From assembly GCA_963816775.1 (NCBI GenBank), contig CAWFLX010000065.1, positions 1-64,000 on the forward strand: 64,000 nt of DNA, in the 5' to 3' direction. Positions 52,793 through 61,464 of the stretch are shown piece after piece (the stretch's first letter is position 1; each line of letters opens with the position of its first letter). The translations under genes and the position numbers were made by a program. The stretch is from JAFAXD01 sp963816775 (lineage in GTDB: Bacteria > Pseudomonadota > Alphaproteobacteria > Rhizobiales > Xanthobacteraceae). The notes beneath the pieces are model-generated. The model was given only the letters and a program-made list of their open reading frames with translations. It was not told the origin of the DNA and made no database searches.

Positions 52793-54139
52793 CTATTGCG
52801 GGCGGGGTTGCGGCGGCTGTGGCGCGCCGGGGTTTTGGTTCTGGGCCTGCGGCGCCGGAGGTTTCGGCTTGGGGGGCGCCGGTTTTGCGACTTTCGGCTT
52901 GGGCGGCTGGGGTGTCTCGGCCGGCGCCGCGGTCTCTTCGGGAGCGGACGCGGACTCGCCCGCTTCGAGTGCACGCAACTTGGCGACATTCTTCGAATGT
53001 TGGTCGAGCGTCTCGGCAAACGCATGCCCGCCGGTGCCGTCCGCTACGAAAAACAGTTCCTTGGTGCGCGCCGGGTTGGCCGCCGCCTCGATTGAGGCTC
53101 GCCCCGGATTGGCGATCGGCCCCGGCGGCAGACCGTCGATCGTGTAGGTGTTGTACGGCGTCGGCTGCGTGATTTCGCTCTTGGTGATCGGTCGTCCGAG
53201 CGCGCCTTTGCCGCCCACCAGCCCGTAGATGATGGTTGGATCCGATTGCAGACGCATCTTTTGCTTAAGCCGATTGGCAAACACCGCCGCGACTCGCGAG
53301 CGCTCCTCGGGACGCCCCGTCTCCTTCTCGACAATGGATGCCAACACGATCAGCTGCTCGGGTGTTCTAACCGGGAGATCCGGCGAGTGGCGTTCCCAGG
53401 CCTTCTGCAAGACTTCGCGCTGCTCACGTTGCATGCGTTGGATCACCTGCTCGCGCGGCGTTCCGCGAGCGAACCGATAGGTCTCCGGCAACAAAGATCC
53501 CTCGCGCGGAATCGATTTGATGTTGCCCGCCAGAAAATCGGTGTCGAGCAGGCGCTGAACGATCTGCTCCGATGTCAAACCTTCCGGTATCGTGATTGCG
53601 TGCTGAATTACCTTGCCGTCGACCAATGTGTTGATGACGTCCTGCAGGCTCGCCTGTTTGGTGAACTGATATTCCCCCGCCTTGACGTCGTTGCGCCGCA
53701 TTCTGTTCAGGCCAACCGAGATGATGAACGGCCAGCGCTGATCGATCACGCCCTCGCGCTCGAGCACATCCGCGACGTCGAACACGCCGGCATGCGCGAT
53801 GTTGACGGTCTTGTCGTCCTGCAATGGGCCCGGCGCCGCGAGCCTATTCTTGATCACCAACCATCCACCGCCAATGGCGAGCGCTATGATGATCAGGAGC
53901 GTGAACACCGCACTACCGGCCGTTACCACGGGATGGTGGGCGCGCCGAGAGTGGCGTGTCGGCATCACCACGCGTTCCGGCTGAAGCGCGGCACGCGGAC
54001 TCCGGGGCGCACCCCGAACGCGATCGGGCCCTGCCTGCGGCTTGATCTTCAGCTCACCGGTATCGGACTCCGGAACCCGATCGGCCGGCTTGGCGAGCGA
54101 GTTTTCTTCGGTTGCATCGCTTTTGCGGCGCCATAGCAT
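52793..54139 (-). CDS. mltG: Endolytic murein transglycosylase MltG
   Basis: 448 aa. A cytoplasmic N-tail of about 65 residues is followed by one membrane segment (VTAGSAVFTLLIIIALAIGGGWLV), a LysM-like region and the YceG catalytic domain. SLLPETYRF and ASIVEKETGRPEERSRVAAVFANRL contain the catalytic Glu, followed by LQSDPTIIYGLVGG. The last 70 residues are Pro/Ala/Gln-rich. It cleaves nascent glycan strands. It is flanked on both sides by inverted copies of the composite repeat. Confidence 0.95.
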   Translation of the reverse strand: MLWRRKSDATEENSLAKPADRVPESDTGELKIKPQAGPDRVRGAPRSPRAALQPERVVMPTRHSRRAHHPVVTAGSAVFTLLIIIALAIGGGWLVIKNRLAAPGPLQDDKTVNIAHAGVFDVADVLEREGVIDQRWPFIISVGLNRMRRNDVKAGEYQFTKQASLQDVINTLVDGKVIQHAITIPEGLTSEQIVQRLLDTDFLAGNIKSIPREGSLLPETYRFARGTPREQVIQRMQREQREVLQKAWERHSPDLPVRTPEQLIVLASIVEKETGRPEERSRVAAVFANRLKQKMRLQSDPTIIYGLVGGKGALGRPITKSEITQPTPYNTYTIDGLPPGPIANPGRASIEAAANPARTKELFFVADGTGGHAFAETLDQHSKNVAKLRALEAGESASAPEETAAPAETPQPPKPKVAKPAPPKPKPPAPQAQNQNPGAPQPPQPRPQ

Positions 54140-54215
54140 CGACGAACCCTCCTGGCAGCACGGACCAAACAGCTGGCATTCTCACCTGTTTGGAAAGTTG
54201 CCCACCACTCGTGCC

Positions 54216-54370
54216 GTGGATTTTGAGGTTCCAGTGACCCCCTTGCGACATTCTCGCATCAGGAACTTCAAATCCAAAACTATTTTAGAATCATAGGCTT
54301 GCTTGTGTCCATCCGAAATTCGCGGCAGCCGGTACCGTAAGCGTAGCGAACTTGGGGAACCGGGACACTC
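54216..54370. repeat. Composite palindromic repeat, copy 3 (reverse orientation)
   Basis: Hairpin B comes first (arms 54216..54232 and 54261..54280), then hairpin A (arms 54301..54324 and 54346..54368). The reverse complement aligns with copy 1 across the A-B junction, including ATGATTCTA and TTTTGGATTTGAAGTTCCT. It lies between fabF and mltG, pointing opposite to copy 2. Confidence 0.78.
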
Positions 54371-54510
54371 TCGCAGGGACCTTGTACCAGATCACCACAA
54401 GGGCGAGCCCGCCCATGCGCAGATCAGGTTACACGAGTGGCGTTGCCGGCGAAAGTTATTCGGGATGCGTGGCGGGACGAGAGGAAACCAGGCTCCGGTC
54501 CGATTTTCCC

Positions 54511-55776
54511 TCAAGCGGCGAGGCGGCGGACGATCAGGGACGCATTGGTGCCCCCGAACCCGAAGGAGTTGGACAGCACCACGTTGATCTCACGTTTGCG
54601 CGCGTGGTGCGGTACCAGATCGATCGGCGTCTCGACTGACGGGTTATCGAGGTTGATCGTCGGCGGGGCCACCTGATCGCGAATCGCCAGGATCGAGAAA
54701 ATCGTCTCGACGGCGCCGGCGGCGCCCAGCAGGTGCCCGACAGACGATTTGGTCGACGACATGGAGATGCGTCCCGCCGCATTGCCGACTGCACGCTCAA
54801 CGGCACCAAGCTCGATCTCGTCGCCTACCTGGGTCGAGGTGCCGTGCGCGTTGATATAGTCGATCTCGGTTGGTGAGATGCCGGCACGCTTGATCGCAGC
54901 CATCATGCAGCGATAGGCCCCGTCTCCGTCTTCAGCGGGAGCCGTAATATGATAAGCGTCACCAGAAAGCCCGTATCCGACGATCTCGGCGTAGATATTT
55001 GCCCCGCGGGCTTTGGCGTGTTCGAGTTCCTCAAGCACAACAATGCCGGCCCCCTCGCCCATTACAAAGCCGTCGCGGGCGCGATCATAGGGTCGTGATG
55101 CGCGCGTGGGCGTATCGTTGAAACCGGTAGACAACGCACGGCAGGCCGTAAAACCGACCATGCTGACGCGATGAACCGGCAATTCGGTGCCGCCGGCAAC
55201 CATGACGTCGGCGTCTTCGAGCGCGATCAGCCGCGCCGCGTCTCCGATCGCATGCGCGCCAGTCGAGCAAGCGGTGACAACCGCATGGTTGGGACCCTTC
55301 AGCCCGAACTCGATCGATACGTAGCCGGACGCGAGGTTGATCAGCCGGCCCGGAATGAAGAACGGCGACATACGGCGTGCGCCCCGCTCCTTCAACAACA
55401 GCGTCGCGTCGGCAATGCCGCCGATGCCGCCGATGCCAGAGCCGATCATCACGCCGGTACGGGTTTGGTCGTCGTAGGATTGCGGGTGCCAGCCAGCGTC
55501 GTCGAGCGCTTGGCGCGCCGCGCACATGGCAAACACAATGAAATCGTCGACCTTGCGCTGCTCCTTCGGCTGCATCCATTGATCCGGATTGAAACTGCCG
55601 TTGGAGCCGTCACCGCGCGGAATTTGCATCGCGATTTTGCAAGGAATATCGGAGACGTCGAAGTGGTCGATCTTACGCGCACCGCTTTCGCCCGCGAGCA
55701 ACCGCTTCCACGTCGCTTCGACACCGCAGCCGAGCGGCGTCAGGATCCCCAATCCGGTTACGACCACGCGTCTCAT
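54511..55776 (-). CDS. fabF: Beta-ketoacyl-ACP synthase II
   Basis: 421 aa. VVVTGLGILTPLGCG at the start, the active-site Cys in VVTACSTGAHAIGDA (about 164-178), the first His in NAHGTSTQVGD (about 308) and the second in KSSVGHLLGAAG (about 345). It condenses malonyl-ACP with acyl-ACP during fatty-acid elongation. Acting downstream of acpP in the fab cluster, with 248 nt between them. Confidence 0.97.
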   Translation of the reverse strand: MRRVVVTGLGILTPLGCGVEATWKRLLAGESGARKIDHFDVSDIPCKIAMQIPRGDGSNGSFNPDQWMQPKEQRKVDDFIVFAMCAARQALDDAGWHPQSYDDQTRTGVMIGSGIGGIGGIADATLLLKERGARRMSPFFIPGRLINLASGYVSIEFGLKGPNHAVVTACSTGAHAIGDAARLIALEDADVMVAGGTELPVHRVSMVGFTACRALSTGFNDTPTRASRPYDRARDGFVMGEGAGIVVLEELEHAKARGANIYAEIVGYGLSGDAYHITAPAEDGDGAYRCMMAAIKRAGISPTEIDYINAHGTSTQVGDEIELGAVERAVGNAAGRISMSSTKSSVGHLLGAAGAVETIFSILAIRDQVAPPTINLDNPSVETPIDLVPHHARKREINVVLSNSFGFGGTNASLIVRRLAA

Positions 55777-55819
55777 TCTTGGCCTTCCGCCCGGCCCACG
55801 CGGCCGGTTCCCGTTGCAT

Positions 55820-55840
55820 CGTCGCGTGCGGGACGCGACG
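55820..55840. terminator. GC hairpin between acpP and fabF
   Basis: CGTCGCGT and ACGCGACG form an 8-bp stem with a 5-nt loop in the acpP-fabF spacer. There is no T-tract. It may attenuate read-through from the highly expressed acpP gene. Confidence 0.4.
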
Positions 55841-56024
55841 GAACGGCATTGGCTACCACATGTAGCCGCGCCATCGGCGATCGCAAAGCGTCATGCACAC
55901 GCACGGCGTTGCCTGCAATCGCGCGCACCAATGCAACAATGCTACAAACTTTTTGATGTCTCTCGATCCGCGATGGGCCGCGACGATGACGTCCGCGCTC
56001 ACTGTGCCCACCGGCTCACGATCG

Positions 56025-56264
56025 TCAACTCTTGGCGTTCTTTTCGAGGAATTTGACGGCGTCACCAACAGTCAGAATCGTTTCCGCCGCATCGTCCGGG
56101 ATCTCACACCCGAACTCTTCTTCGAACGCCATCACCAGCTCAACTGTATCGAGGCTGTCGGCGCCGAGGTCGTCGATGAAGCTCGCGCTCTCAATCACCT
56201 TGTCGGGCTCGACCCCGAGGTGCTCCACGACGATCTTCTTTACCCGCTCGCCAATGTCACTCAT
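56025..56264 (-). CDS. acpP: Acyl carrier protein
   Basis: 79 aa, strongly acidic. The phosphopantetheine attachment site is DLGADSLDTVELVM (Ser about 38). It is preceded by IGERVKKIVVEHLGVEP and followed by FEEEFGCEIPDDAAETILTVGDAV, the standard helices. It carries acyl chains in fatty-acid synthesis. It lies between fabD and fabF as usual, but fabG, normally just upstream, is missing. Confidence 0.97.
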   Translation of the reverse strand: MSDIGERVKKIVVEHLGVEPDKVIESASFIDDLGADSLDTVELVMAFEEEFGCEIPDDAAETILTVGDAVKFLEKNAKS

Positions 56265-56482
56265 CTTTCAAACCTCGTGCGCTTCGAATTGGCCTAGCCG
56301 AACTCGCGGCTCGTCGCTGCGGCGCGGCGCCCGTCGTGGTTATTCACACAGCTGGTTTGTGTTCCACCCGAAGGCGAATTGCAACTGCCCCGGCCTTCGG
56401 CGTCCAGCCCCGGGGTTCGGTTATCACACTTCAAATGGCTTTGCCAGCGTACGCCGTCCGCGCTTAACCGCCTCATTTGGCC

Positions 56483-57442
56483 TCAGAATTTCCTTGCTGC
56501 AACGAACGCGAGCTTGAACGCCTCCAAATCCTGCGGCGTTCCGACCGCGAGCGTGTCGACGCCGTCGGCAATCCGCTTGATCAGCCCGCTCAGCACTTTG
56601 CCGGAGCCGAGTTCATAGAATGCCGTGGTTCCGTGCGCGGCCATGAAGGCGACCGACTCGCGCCAGCGCACGGTATCCGTGATCTGCTCGACCAAGCGGC
56701 GCAGGATTTCCACTGGTTCCGTGAGCGGCGCCGCAAGCACGTTGGCAATCACCGGCACAACCGGCGCCTTCACCACCACGTCGGCGAGCGCTCGCGCCAT
56801 CACGTCGGCTGCAGGCTGCATGAGCTTGCAGTGGAACGGCGCGGAGACGGGCAACATCATTGCTCGTTTGGCGCCGCGTGATCTTGCAATCTCCACCGCT
56901 CGTTCGACGGCTGCCTTGTCGCCGGAGATGACGACCTGACCGCCGCCATTATCGTTGGCCGCCTCGCAAACCTGGCCCTGCGCTGCTTCGCTCGCGATCA
57001 CGGCGGCGACGTCGAACTCCAGCCCAAGCAAGGCCGCCATCGCACCGACGCCCACCGGTACCGCCTCCTGCATCGCGCGCCCGCGCAGGCGCACCAAGCG
57101 CGCCGCATCGGCGAATTTGAACACTCCGGCGGCGGCCAACGCCGAATACTCTCCGAGCGAATGTCCAGCCACAAATGTTGCGTCCCGCGCGAGATCTATT
57201 CCGGCTTCGGCCTCAAGTGCTCGCAGCGTCGCAATCGAGACCGCGAGCAGCGCCGGCTGAGCATTCTGCGTCAGCGTCAGGGACTCCGCCGGCCCTTCCC
57301 ACATGATGCGGCTGAGTTTGTCTGACAGCGCGTCATCAATTTCCTCGAATGTGCGGCGCGCGACCGGAAATGCGTTCGCAAGCGCCAAGCCCATCCCAAC
57401 TGCCTGGCTGCCCTGGCCGGGGAAAACAAACGCGGTCGCCAT
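56483..57442 (-). CDS. fabD: Malonyl-CoA:ACP transacylase
   Basis: 319 aa. FVFPGQGSQAVGMG at 5-18, the nucleophile in AGHSLGEYSALAAAG (Ser about 94), the Arg in LVRLRGRAMQEAVP, and the His in LPVSAPFHCKLMQPA. It loads malonyl onto ACP. It is divergent from rpsF. The next gene on the strand is acpP, 218 nt away, with no fabG between. Confidence 0.96.
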   Translation of the reverse strand: MATAFVFPGQGSQAVGMGLALANAFPVARRTFEEIDDALSDKLSRIMWEGPAESLTLTQNAQPALLAVSIATLRALEAEAGIDLARDATFVAGHSLGEYSALAAAGVFKFADAARLVRLRGRAMQEAVPVGVGAMAALLGLEFDVAAVIASEAAQGQVCEAANDNGGGQVVISGDKAAVERAVEIARSRGAKRAMMLPVSAPFHCKLMQPAADVMARALADVVVKAPVVPVIANVLAAPLTEPVEILRRLVEQITDTVRWRESVAFMAAHGTTAFYELGSGKVLSGLIKRIADGVDTLAVGTPQDLEAFKLAFVAARKF

Positions 57443-57564
57443 TGGGTCTCCTTCGCGAAAACGCGCCGGAGAGACACCGACACCCGGAAACTGTCAAGCA
57501 AAGGCCGCGCGGGGACCGTGGACCCGCGAAGGGAGCGCCTGCGACAACGACGCAAATCCCTTGG

Positions 57565-57612
57565 CTTTGGCGAGCTCCTGGAACCTGGCTTTGGCGAACT
57601 CCTGGAACCTGG
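57565..57612. repeat. 24-bp tandem duplication
   Basis: Two adjacent 24-nt units begin CTTTGGCGA and end CCTGGAACCTGG; they differ at one base (GAGCTCC versus GAACTCC). They lie in the fabD-rpsF spacer. Confidence 0.8.
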
Positions 57613-57681
57613 TGCCAAGGAACCGCCGTAAACGTCCACCGCAGAACGCCTTTTTGATGCAGTTTAAAGGCGAATCCTTCC

Positions 57682-57709
57682 TTGCATTCGACCGCAAAAT
57701 CCCTATAAC
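57682..57709 (+). promoter_or_regulatory. Candidate sigma-70-type promoter of rpsF operon
   Basis: TTGCAT and TATAAC are separated by 16 nt, close to the housekeeping consensus, about 170 nt upstream of the rpsF start. The placement leaves a long leader that includes the CCG hairpin. Confidence 0.5.
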
Positions 57710-57814
57710 CGCCGCTTCCGCTCGATCCCGGCCGGGAGCTGAACGGACGGCCGTCCGCAAGGCGGCAGGACCGCATGGTCCGGCGTCCCGTGTTCCCGCC
57801 TTCAAAGCTTTCGA

Positions 57815-57829
57815 GCCTTTCCGAAAGGC
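57815..57829 (+). promoter_or_regulatory. Leader hairpin with CCG loop, candidate S6:S18 binding element
   Basis: GCCTTT-CCG-AAAGGC forms a perfect 6-bp stem with a CCG triloop about 48 nt before rpsF. A CCG trinucleotide presented in the rpsF leader is the described feature of the S6:S18 autoregulatory RNA motif, and the next two genes encode S6 and S18. Confidence 0.45.
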
Positions 57830-57876
57830 ACGAGGGGCTTGGCGCCGGACGAGTTCGACAGAGGAGAGGCATTCCG

Positions 57877-58344
57877 ATGCCGCTATACGAACACGTCTAT
57901 ATTGCTCGCCAAGACCTGTCGGCGCAGCAGGTCGAGGATTTGACCACCCAGCTCAAGGGTATTGTTGAAGGGCTGGGCGGCAAGGTCGCCAAGGCGGAAT
58001 ATTGGGGGGTCAAATCCCTGACGTTTCGGATGCGCAAGAACCGCAAGGCACATTTTACGCTGCTCAATCTCGACGCGCCGCCAGCGGCCGTCGCCGAGAT
58101 CGAGCGTCAGGAGCGCATCAACGAAGACGTGCTGCGTTTCATGACCGTTCGGGTGGACGAACTCGAAGAAGGACCGTCCGCGATGATGCGCAAGGTCGAT
58201 CGCGACCGCGAGCGCGACGAGCGGCGCGATGACAGACGTGGAGACGACCGGCGCGCAGACGACCGGCGCGGCGATCGTCGCCGCGACCGAGACGGTCGCG
58301 GACGCGATGATGATGGTATCGAGACGGCGGAGGAGGTGGCATGA
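57877..58344 (+). CDS. rpsF: 30S ribosomal protein S6
   Basis: 155 aa. Begins MPLYEHVYIARQDLSAQQVE; the core has GGKVAKAEYWGVKSLTFRMRKNRKAHF and the S18-contacting strand. The C-terminal 45 residues are an Arg/Asp repeat tail (DRRGDDRRADDRR), longer than in E. coli but common in this group. GGAGAGG precedes the ATG. Its end overlaps rpsR by 4 nt. Confidence 0.97.
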   Translation: MPLYEHVYIARQDLSAQQVEDLTTQLKGIVEGLGGKVAKAEYWGVKSLTFRMRKNRKAHFTLLNLDAPPAAVAEIERQERINEDVLRFMTVRVDELEEGPSAMMRKVDRDRERDERRDDRRGDDRRADDRRGDRRRDRDGRGRDDDGIETAEEVA

Positions 58345-58592
58345 GCTTCATGCAATCAGGCGCCGGCGCGCGCCGCCCGTTCTTTCGCCGCCGCAAGAGC
58401 TGTCCGTTCTCGGGCTCCAATGCACCCAAGATCGACTACAAGGACGTAAAGCTTCTGCAGCGCTACATCTCCGAGCGCGGCAAGGTCGTGCCGAGCCGCA
58501 TCACGGCGGTGTCGGCAAAGAAGCAGCGCGAGCTTGCGCGCGCCATCAAACGCGCGCGCTTTCTCGGACTGCTGCCCTATGTGATCCGCTAG
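58341..58592 (+). CDS. rpsR: 30S ribosomal protein S18
   Basis: 83 aa, basic. RRPFFRRRKSCPFSGSNAPKIDYKDVKLLQRYISERGKVVPSRITAVSAKKQRELARAIKRARFLGLLPYV contains the full S18 motif; it is listed here in outline from residue 10 to 82. Coupled to rpsF through an ATGA overlap, consistent with S6:S18 heterodimer formation in the ribosome platform. Confidence 0.97.
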   Translation: MSFMQSGAGARRPFFRRRKSCPFSGSNAPKIDYKDVKLLQRYISERGKVVPSRITAVSAKKQRELARAIKRARFLGLLPYVIR

Positions 58593-58602
58593 GATGGCGG
58601 AC

Positions 58603-58637
58603 GAGGCGCGTCGACAATTCGTGTGGCGACGCGCCTC
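58603..58637. terminator. 11-bp perfect inverted repeat after rpsR
   Basis: GAGGCGCGTCG (58603..58613) and CGACGCGCCTC (58627..58637) flank a 13-nt loop, 11 nt after the rpsR stop. There is no T-tract. It may attenuate between the ribosomal genes and the membrane-protein gene. Confidence 0.5.
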
Positions 58638-58769
58638 GAACCGCGACAACCAAGTCGCTGTGTCAGAATTCAAGAGGCTCCGAACGTAGAGTCCGGGGCC
58701 GATGGTTGGGGCGCCGGTCTGCGCCTCTAACCGCTTCCACGGCAAGCTGGTCGTTCCTCGAGGCGATCA

Positions 58770-59783
58770 GTGGCGGTGCGCAGCGCGGGACAGCTGATGA
58801 TAGTGCAGAATCTCTTGATTGGTATCGGGTCCGGCATCGCTGCCGCGTTGCTTTTTGCAACACCGGCGTCCGGTGCCGCGCTTGCGCCGTTGCTGATGAT
58901 CATGGCCCCGTTGCCGATCCTGATCGCCGCGATCGGCTGGAGCCACTGGGCGGGCTCGTTTGCGGTCGCTGTCGCCGCCGTCGCGCTCGTCGTGGTGTCC
59001 GACACAAGCTCGGTCCAGTCGGTTCTCGTGCCGTTCGTCATCGGGGTCGGCGCTCCGGCGTGGTGGCTCGGCTATTTGTCGTTGCTCGCACGCCCCGATC
59101 CTACAAGCGGCGGCCTTATTTGGTATCCAGCCGGCGCGCTGGTGCTTTGGTCGGCGTTGCTCGGCGCCTTGGTCATGCTTGCGGTCATCCCGTTCTACGG
59201 ATGGGACCTGGAAACCTTTCGAGCCAGCTTACGCGCTTTGTTTGTGACGGCTCTGCAGGGCGAAATCGACGCGTCAACCGGCGGCGCGCGAATCGGGGAT
59301 TCGACTCGCTTCATCGATTTCCTGGTCGACGTCATGCCATCGGCTGCTGCAGCGCTAGGTACCGTCCTTAATCTGCTCAATCTCTGGCTCGCCGGCCGCG
59401 TCCTGGACGTCTCCGGACGCTTACGAAGGCCATGGCCGGATTTGCCGGCGATGCGGCTGCCATCCGTCGCGCCGGCCCTGCTGATTGCAGCTGTTGTCGT
59501 CTCATATGCCGGCGGGATGTTTGGCTTGGCGGCGGGCGTTGTCGGCTCTGCGCTCTTGATCGCGCACGCCGTGGTGGGGCTTGCAGTCGTGCATATGATG
59601 ACGCGCGGACGGCCTGGCCGCGCCGGCATGCTGGCGGCGTTGTACGCAGTGTTGCCTGTTTTTGCGCTGTTGCGCGTTCTGCACTGGCCGGTGCTGGCGC
59701 TGGCGGCGTTGGCCCTCATCGATTTCGTTTTTGACTTGCGCGGACGGTTGGCAAGCCACCGACCGCCGGTCGTTCGCGAATAA
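58770..59783 (+). CDS. DUF2232 family membrane protein
   Basis: 337 aa from a GTG start with GAGGCG upstream; ATG at 58797 is an alternative. About eight hydrophobic segments, with a polar loop around STGGARIGDSTRFIDFLVD. This YybS-like/DUF2232 protein regularly sits between rpsR and rplI in alphaproteobacteria. Function unknown. Confidence 0.87.
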   Translation: MAVRSAGQLMIVQNLLIGIGSGIAAALLFATPASGAALAPLLMIMAPLPILIAAIGWSHWAGSFAVAVAAVALVVVSDTSSVQSVLVPFVIGVGAPAWWLGYLSLLARPDPTSGGLIWYPAGALVLWSALLGALVMLAVIPFYGWDLETFRASLRALFVTALQGEIDASTGGARIGDSTRFIDFLVDVMPSAAAALGTVLNLLNLWLAGRVLDVSGRLRRPWPDLPAMRLPSVAPALLIAAVVVSYAGGMFGLAAGVVGSALLIAHAVVGLAVVHMMTRGRPGRAGMLAALYAVLPVFALLRVLHWPVLALAALALIDFVFDLRGRLASHRPPVVRE

Positions 59784-59814
59784 CGGACCAACTATCGAGG
59801 GAGAATTCAAAGTC

Positions 59815-60429
59815 ATGGAAGTGATCTTGCTGGAACGTGTGGCCAAGCTTGGCCAGATGGGGGACGTCGTGCGCGTCAAGGACGGCTTTGCCCGCAACTT
59901 CCTGCTGCCAAAAGGCAAGGCGCTACGCGCCACCAAAGACAACCGGGCCAAGTTCGAGGGCATGAAGGCGCAGCTCGAAACACGCAATCTCGAGCAGCAG
60001 AGCGAGGCACGCGGTATTGCCGGCAAATTGGACGGACAGAATTTCGTCGTGCTGCGGCAAGCCTCGGAAACCGGGCAGCTCTACGGCTCGGTGTCGGCGC
60101 GCGACGTCGCTGCCCTCCTAACCGATGGCGGCTTTACGGTGAACCGCAGCCAGATCATGCTCAATGCGCCGATCAAGTCGATCGGGCTGCATGTCGTCCC
60201 CCTTGCTCTGCATCCCGAAGTCGAAGTCACGATCAAGATCAGCGTCGCGCGCAGCGCCGATGAGGCTGAACGCCTGGCGCGCGGCGAGGACATCACGCTG
60301 AGCCGCGAAGCCGCCGAAGAGGCCGAAGCGGCTGCCCAAGCGGCCGCTGCATTCTTCGAGAAGCCCGAGGATCAGGAGCAGCTGGCCGAGGACGGCGCCG
60401 AAGAAGAGCCCAAGGCCGAGCGCAAGTAG
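59815..60429 (+). CDS. rplI: 50S ribosomal protein L9
   Basis: 204 aa. The N-domain EVILLERVAKLGQMGDVVRVKDGFARNFLLPKGKA is the L9 signature (residues 2-36). A connecting helix and the C-domain follow (GQLYGSVSARDVAALL, IKSIGLHVVPLALHPEVEVTI). A 40-residue acidic tail extends the protein beyond the E. coli form. GGGAGA precedes the ATG. Confidence 0.97.
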   Translation: MEVILLERVAKLGQMGDVVRVKDGFARNFLLPKGKALRATKDNRAKFEGMKAQLETRNLEQQSEARGIAGKLDGQNFVVLRQASETGQLYGSVSARDVAALLTDGGFTVNRSQIMLNAPIKSIGLHVVPLALHPEVEVTIKISVARSADEAERLARGEDITLSREAAEEAEAAAQAAAAFFEKPEDQEQLAEDGAEEEPKAERK

Positions 60430-60443
60430 CCAGTTCGCTTCGG

Positions 60444-61193
60444 CTAACCCGGCGGACTGCCGGTCGGCCGCTCGTTGGCCGGTGTGCCGGTGGCGGGAGC
60501 CCGTCCGGTCGGCGGGACGGGGGCGCCGCCGCCGACCGGGCTCGCGCCCGGCTCTCCGGACCGCACCGCATCCGCCGACGGCCGCAGCGTGGGGGCTGCG
60601 GCACCGTCGGGACCAGCCGACTTAGCTTCTTCGCCGACGGTGGCGTAGTTGCGCAGCTTGCTTTGCAGACTATCCGCGTTGGCTTTTGCGGTGTCGCGTT
60701 CGCTTTCGACCGGCGTGAGCTTGCCCTTGGCGCTGCGGGCATCTCCCGGCTTGGCGCGGTCACGCGCGCCCGCTGCGGCCGGAGGCTTCGCCTCATTGCT
60801 TGGGGCGGCGATGGCCTCCTCCGTTCCGCCAGGGATGCCCGCTGGGGGCTGTGGGGCGCGCGTCGTCGAAGCGCCTGCCGCGGGCTGCTGCGGCGGGCGC
60901 GGCCTGGTCCCGCCAACGCCGACGAGATAATTCGCAAGCACCCCGGCCCATTCAACCTTGGTGGTGTAATGATCGCGCAGAAAACCCGTCAGCGTGCTCG
61001 CGTCGCGACCCCTGGCAAGCCCCTGCGGCGACTGGTGACACGCGGAGCAATCGCCGGCAAACAACTGTTGCGGCGTTTTGCCGGCACTGTAGTCCGTTTG
61101 AGCCAGGGCAATGCCGGGCAGCGCAATCACGGCTCCCAGCGACAGCCAACGCCAGGATCGGATCGGGAAACGTGCCTGCGAAAATAACGCCAT
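60444..61193 (-). CDS. Secreted/membrane-attached c-type cytochrome-like protein
   Basis: 249 aa. An N-terminal hydrophobic signal (about 10-31) is followed by LFAGDCSACHQSPQGLARG with the haem-attachment CxxCH. The following LTGFLRDHYTTKVEWAGVLANYLVG matches the short cytochrome-like domain found beside cfa/dnaB in this group. The remaining 140 residues are Pro/Ala/Gly-rich and low-complexity. A methionine haem ligand is not obvious. Converges on rplI with a 14-nt gap. Confidence 0.78.
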   Translation of the reverse strand: MALFSQARFPIRSWRWLSLGAVIALPGIALAQTDYSAGKTPQQLFAGDCSACHQSPQGLARGRDASTLTGFLRDHYTTKVEWAGVLANYLVGVGGTRPRPPQQPAAGASTTRAPQPPAGIPGGTEEAIAAPSNEAKPPAAAGARDRAKPGDARSAKGKLTPVESERDTAKANADSLQSKLRNYATVGEEAKSAGPDGAAAPTLRPSADAVRSGEPGASPVGGGAPVPPTGRAPATGTPANERPTGSPPG

Positions 61194-61464
61194 TGTCACC
61201 CGCCGTGTTGCCAAAACCGCCGAACCGGAACGGAAACCGTATCCTTAACCCATTTCTAGGTCGGATTTTGACCCAATTGTTCATGCCCGCCACGCGGCAG
61301 AGCCGCGCACTGCTCGCGTTGCTGCCATCGGCGGTTTCGGTCTAATTTTCCGGTGATTGCGGACAGAATACGGCGAAGTGCCGCCGTAATCTTGCAAAGC
61401 GTCGCAACGTCTTGCAGGATTTGCCGTTAGGTCGGTTGTGTAGTCAGGCGCCAGGAGGTCGCCG

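Larger units (their letters stand above)
57443..57876. other. Divergent intergenic region fabD / rpsF
   Basis: 434 nt containing a 24-bp tandem duplication, a candidate rpsF promoter and a CCG-loop hairpin in the rpsF leader (each listed separately). No gene supported. Confidence 0.6.

Noticed and set aside
52587..54370. Composite transposon carrying mltG
   Set aside because: No transposase, no target-site duplication visible, and mltG is in its conserved cluster position.
56294..56476. 60-codon minus-strand ORF between fabD and acpP, considered as a fabG remnant
   Set aside because: No NAD-binding TGxxxGIG, Ser, Tyr or Lys motif of the SDR family in this or any other frame.
57494..57805. 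Minus-strand ORF across the 24-bp tandem duplication (FQEFAKARFQELAKAK)
   Set aside because: No ribosome site, and the apparent protein repeat simply reflects the DNA duplication in an intergenic region.
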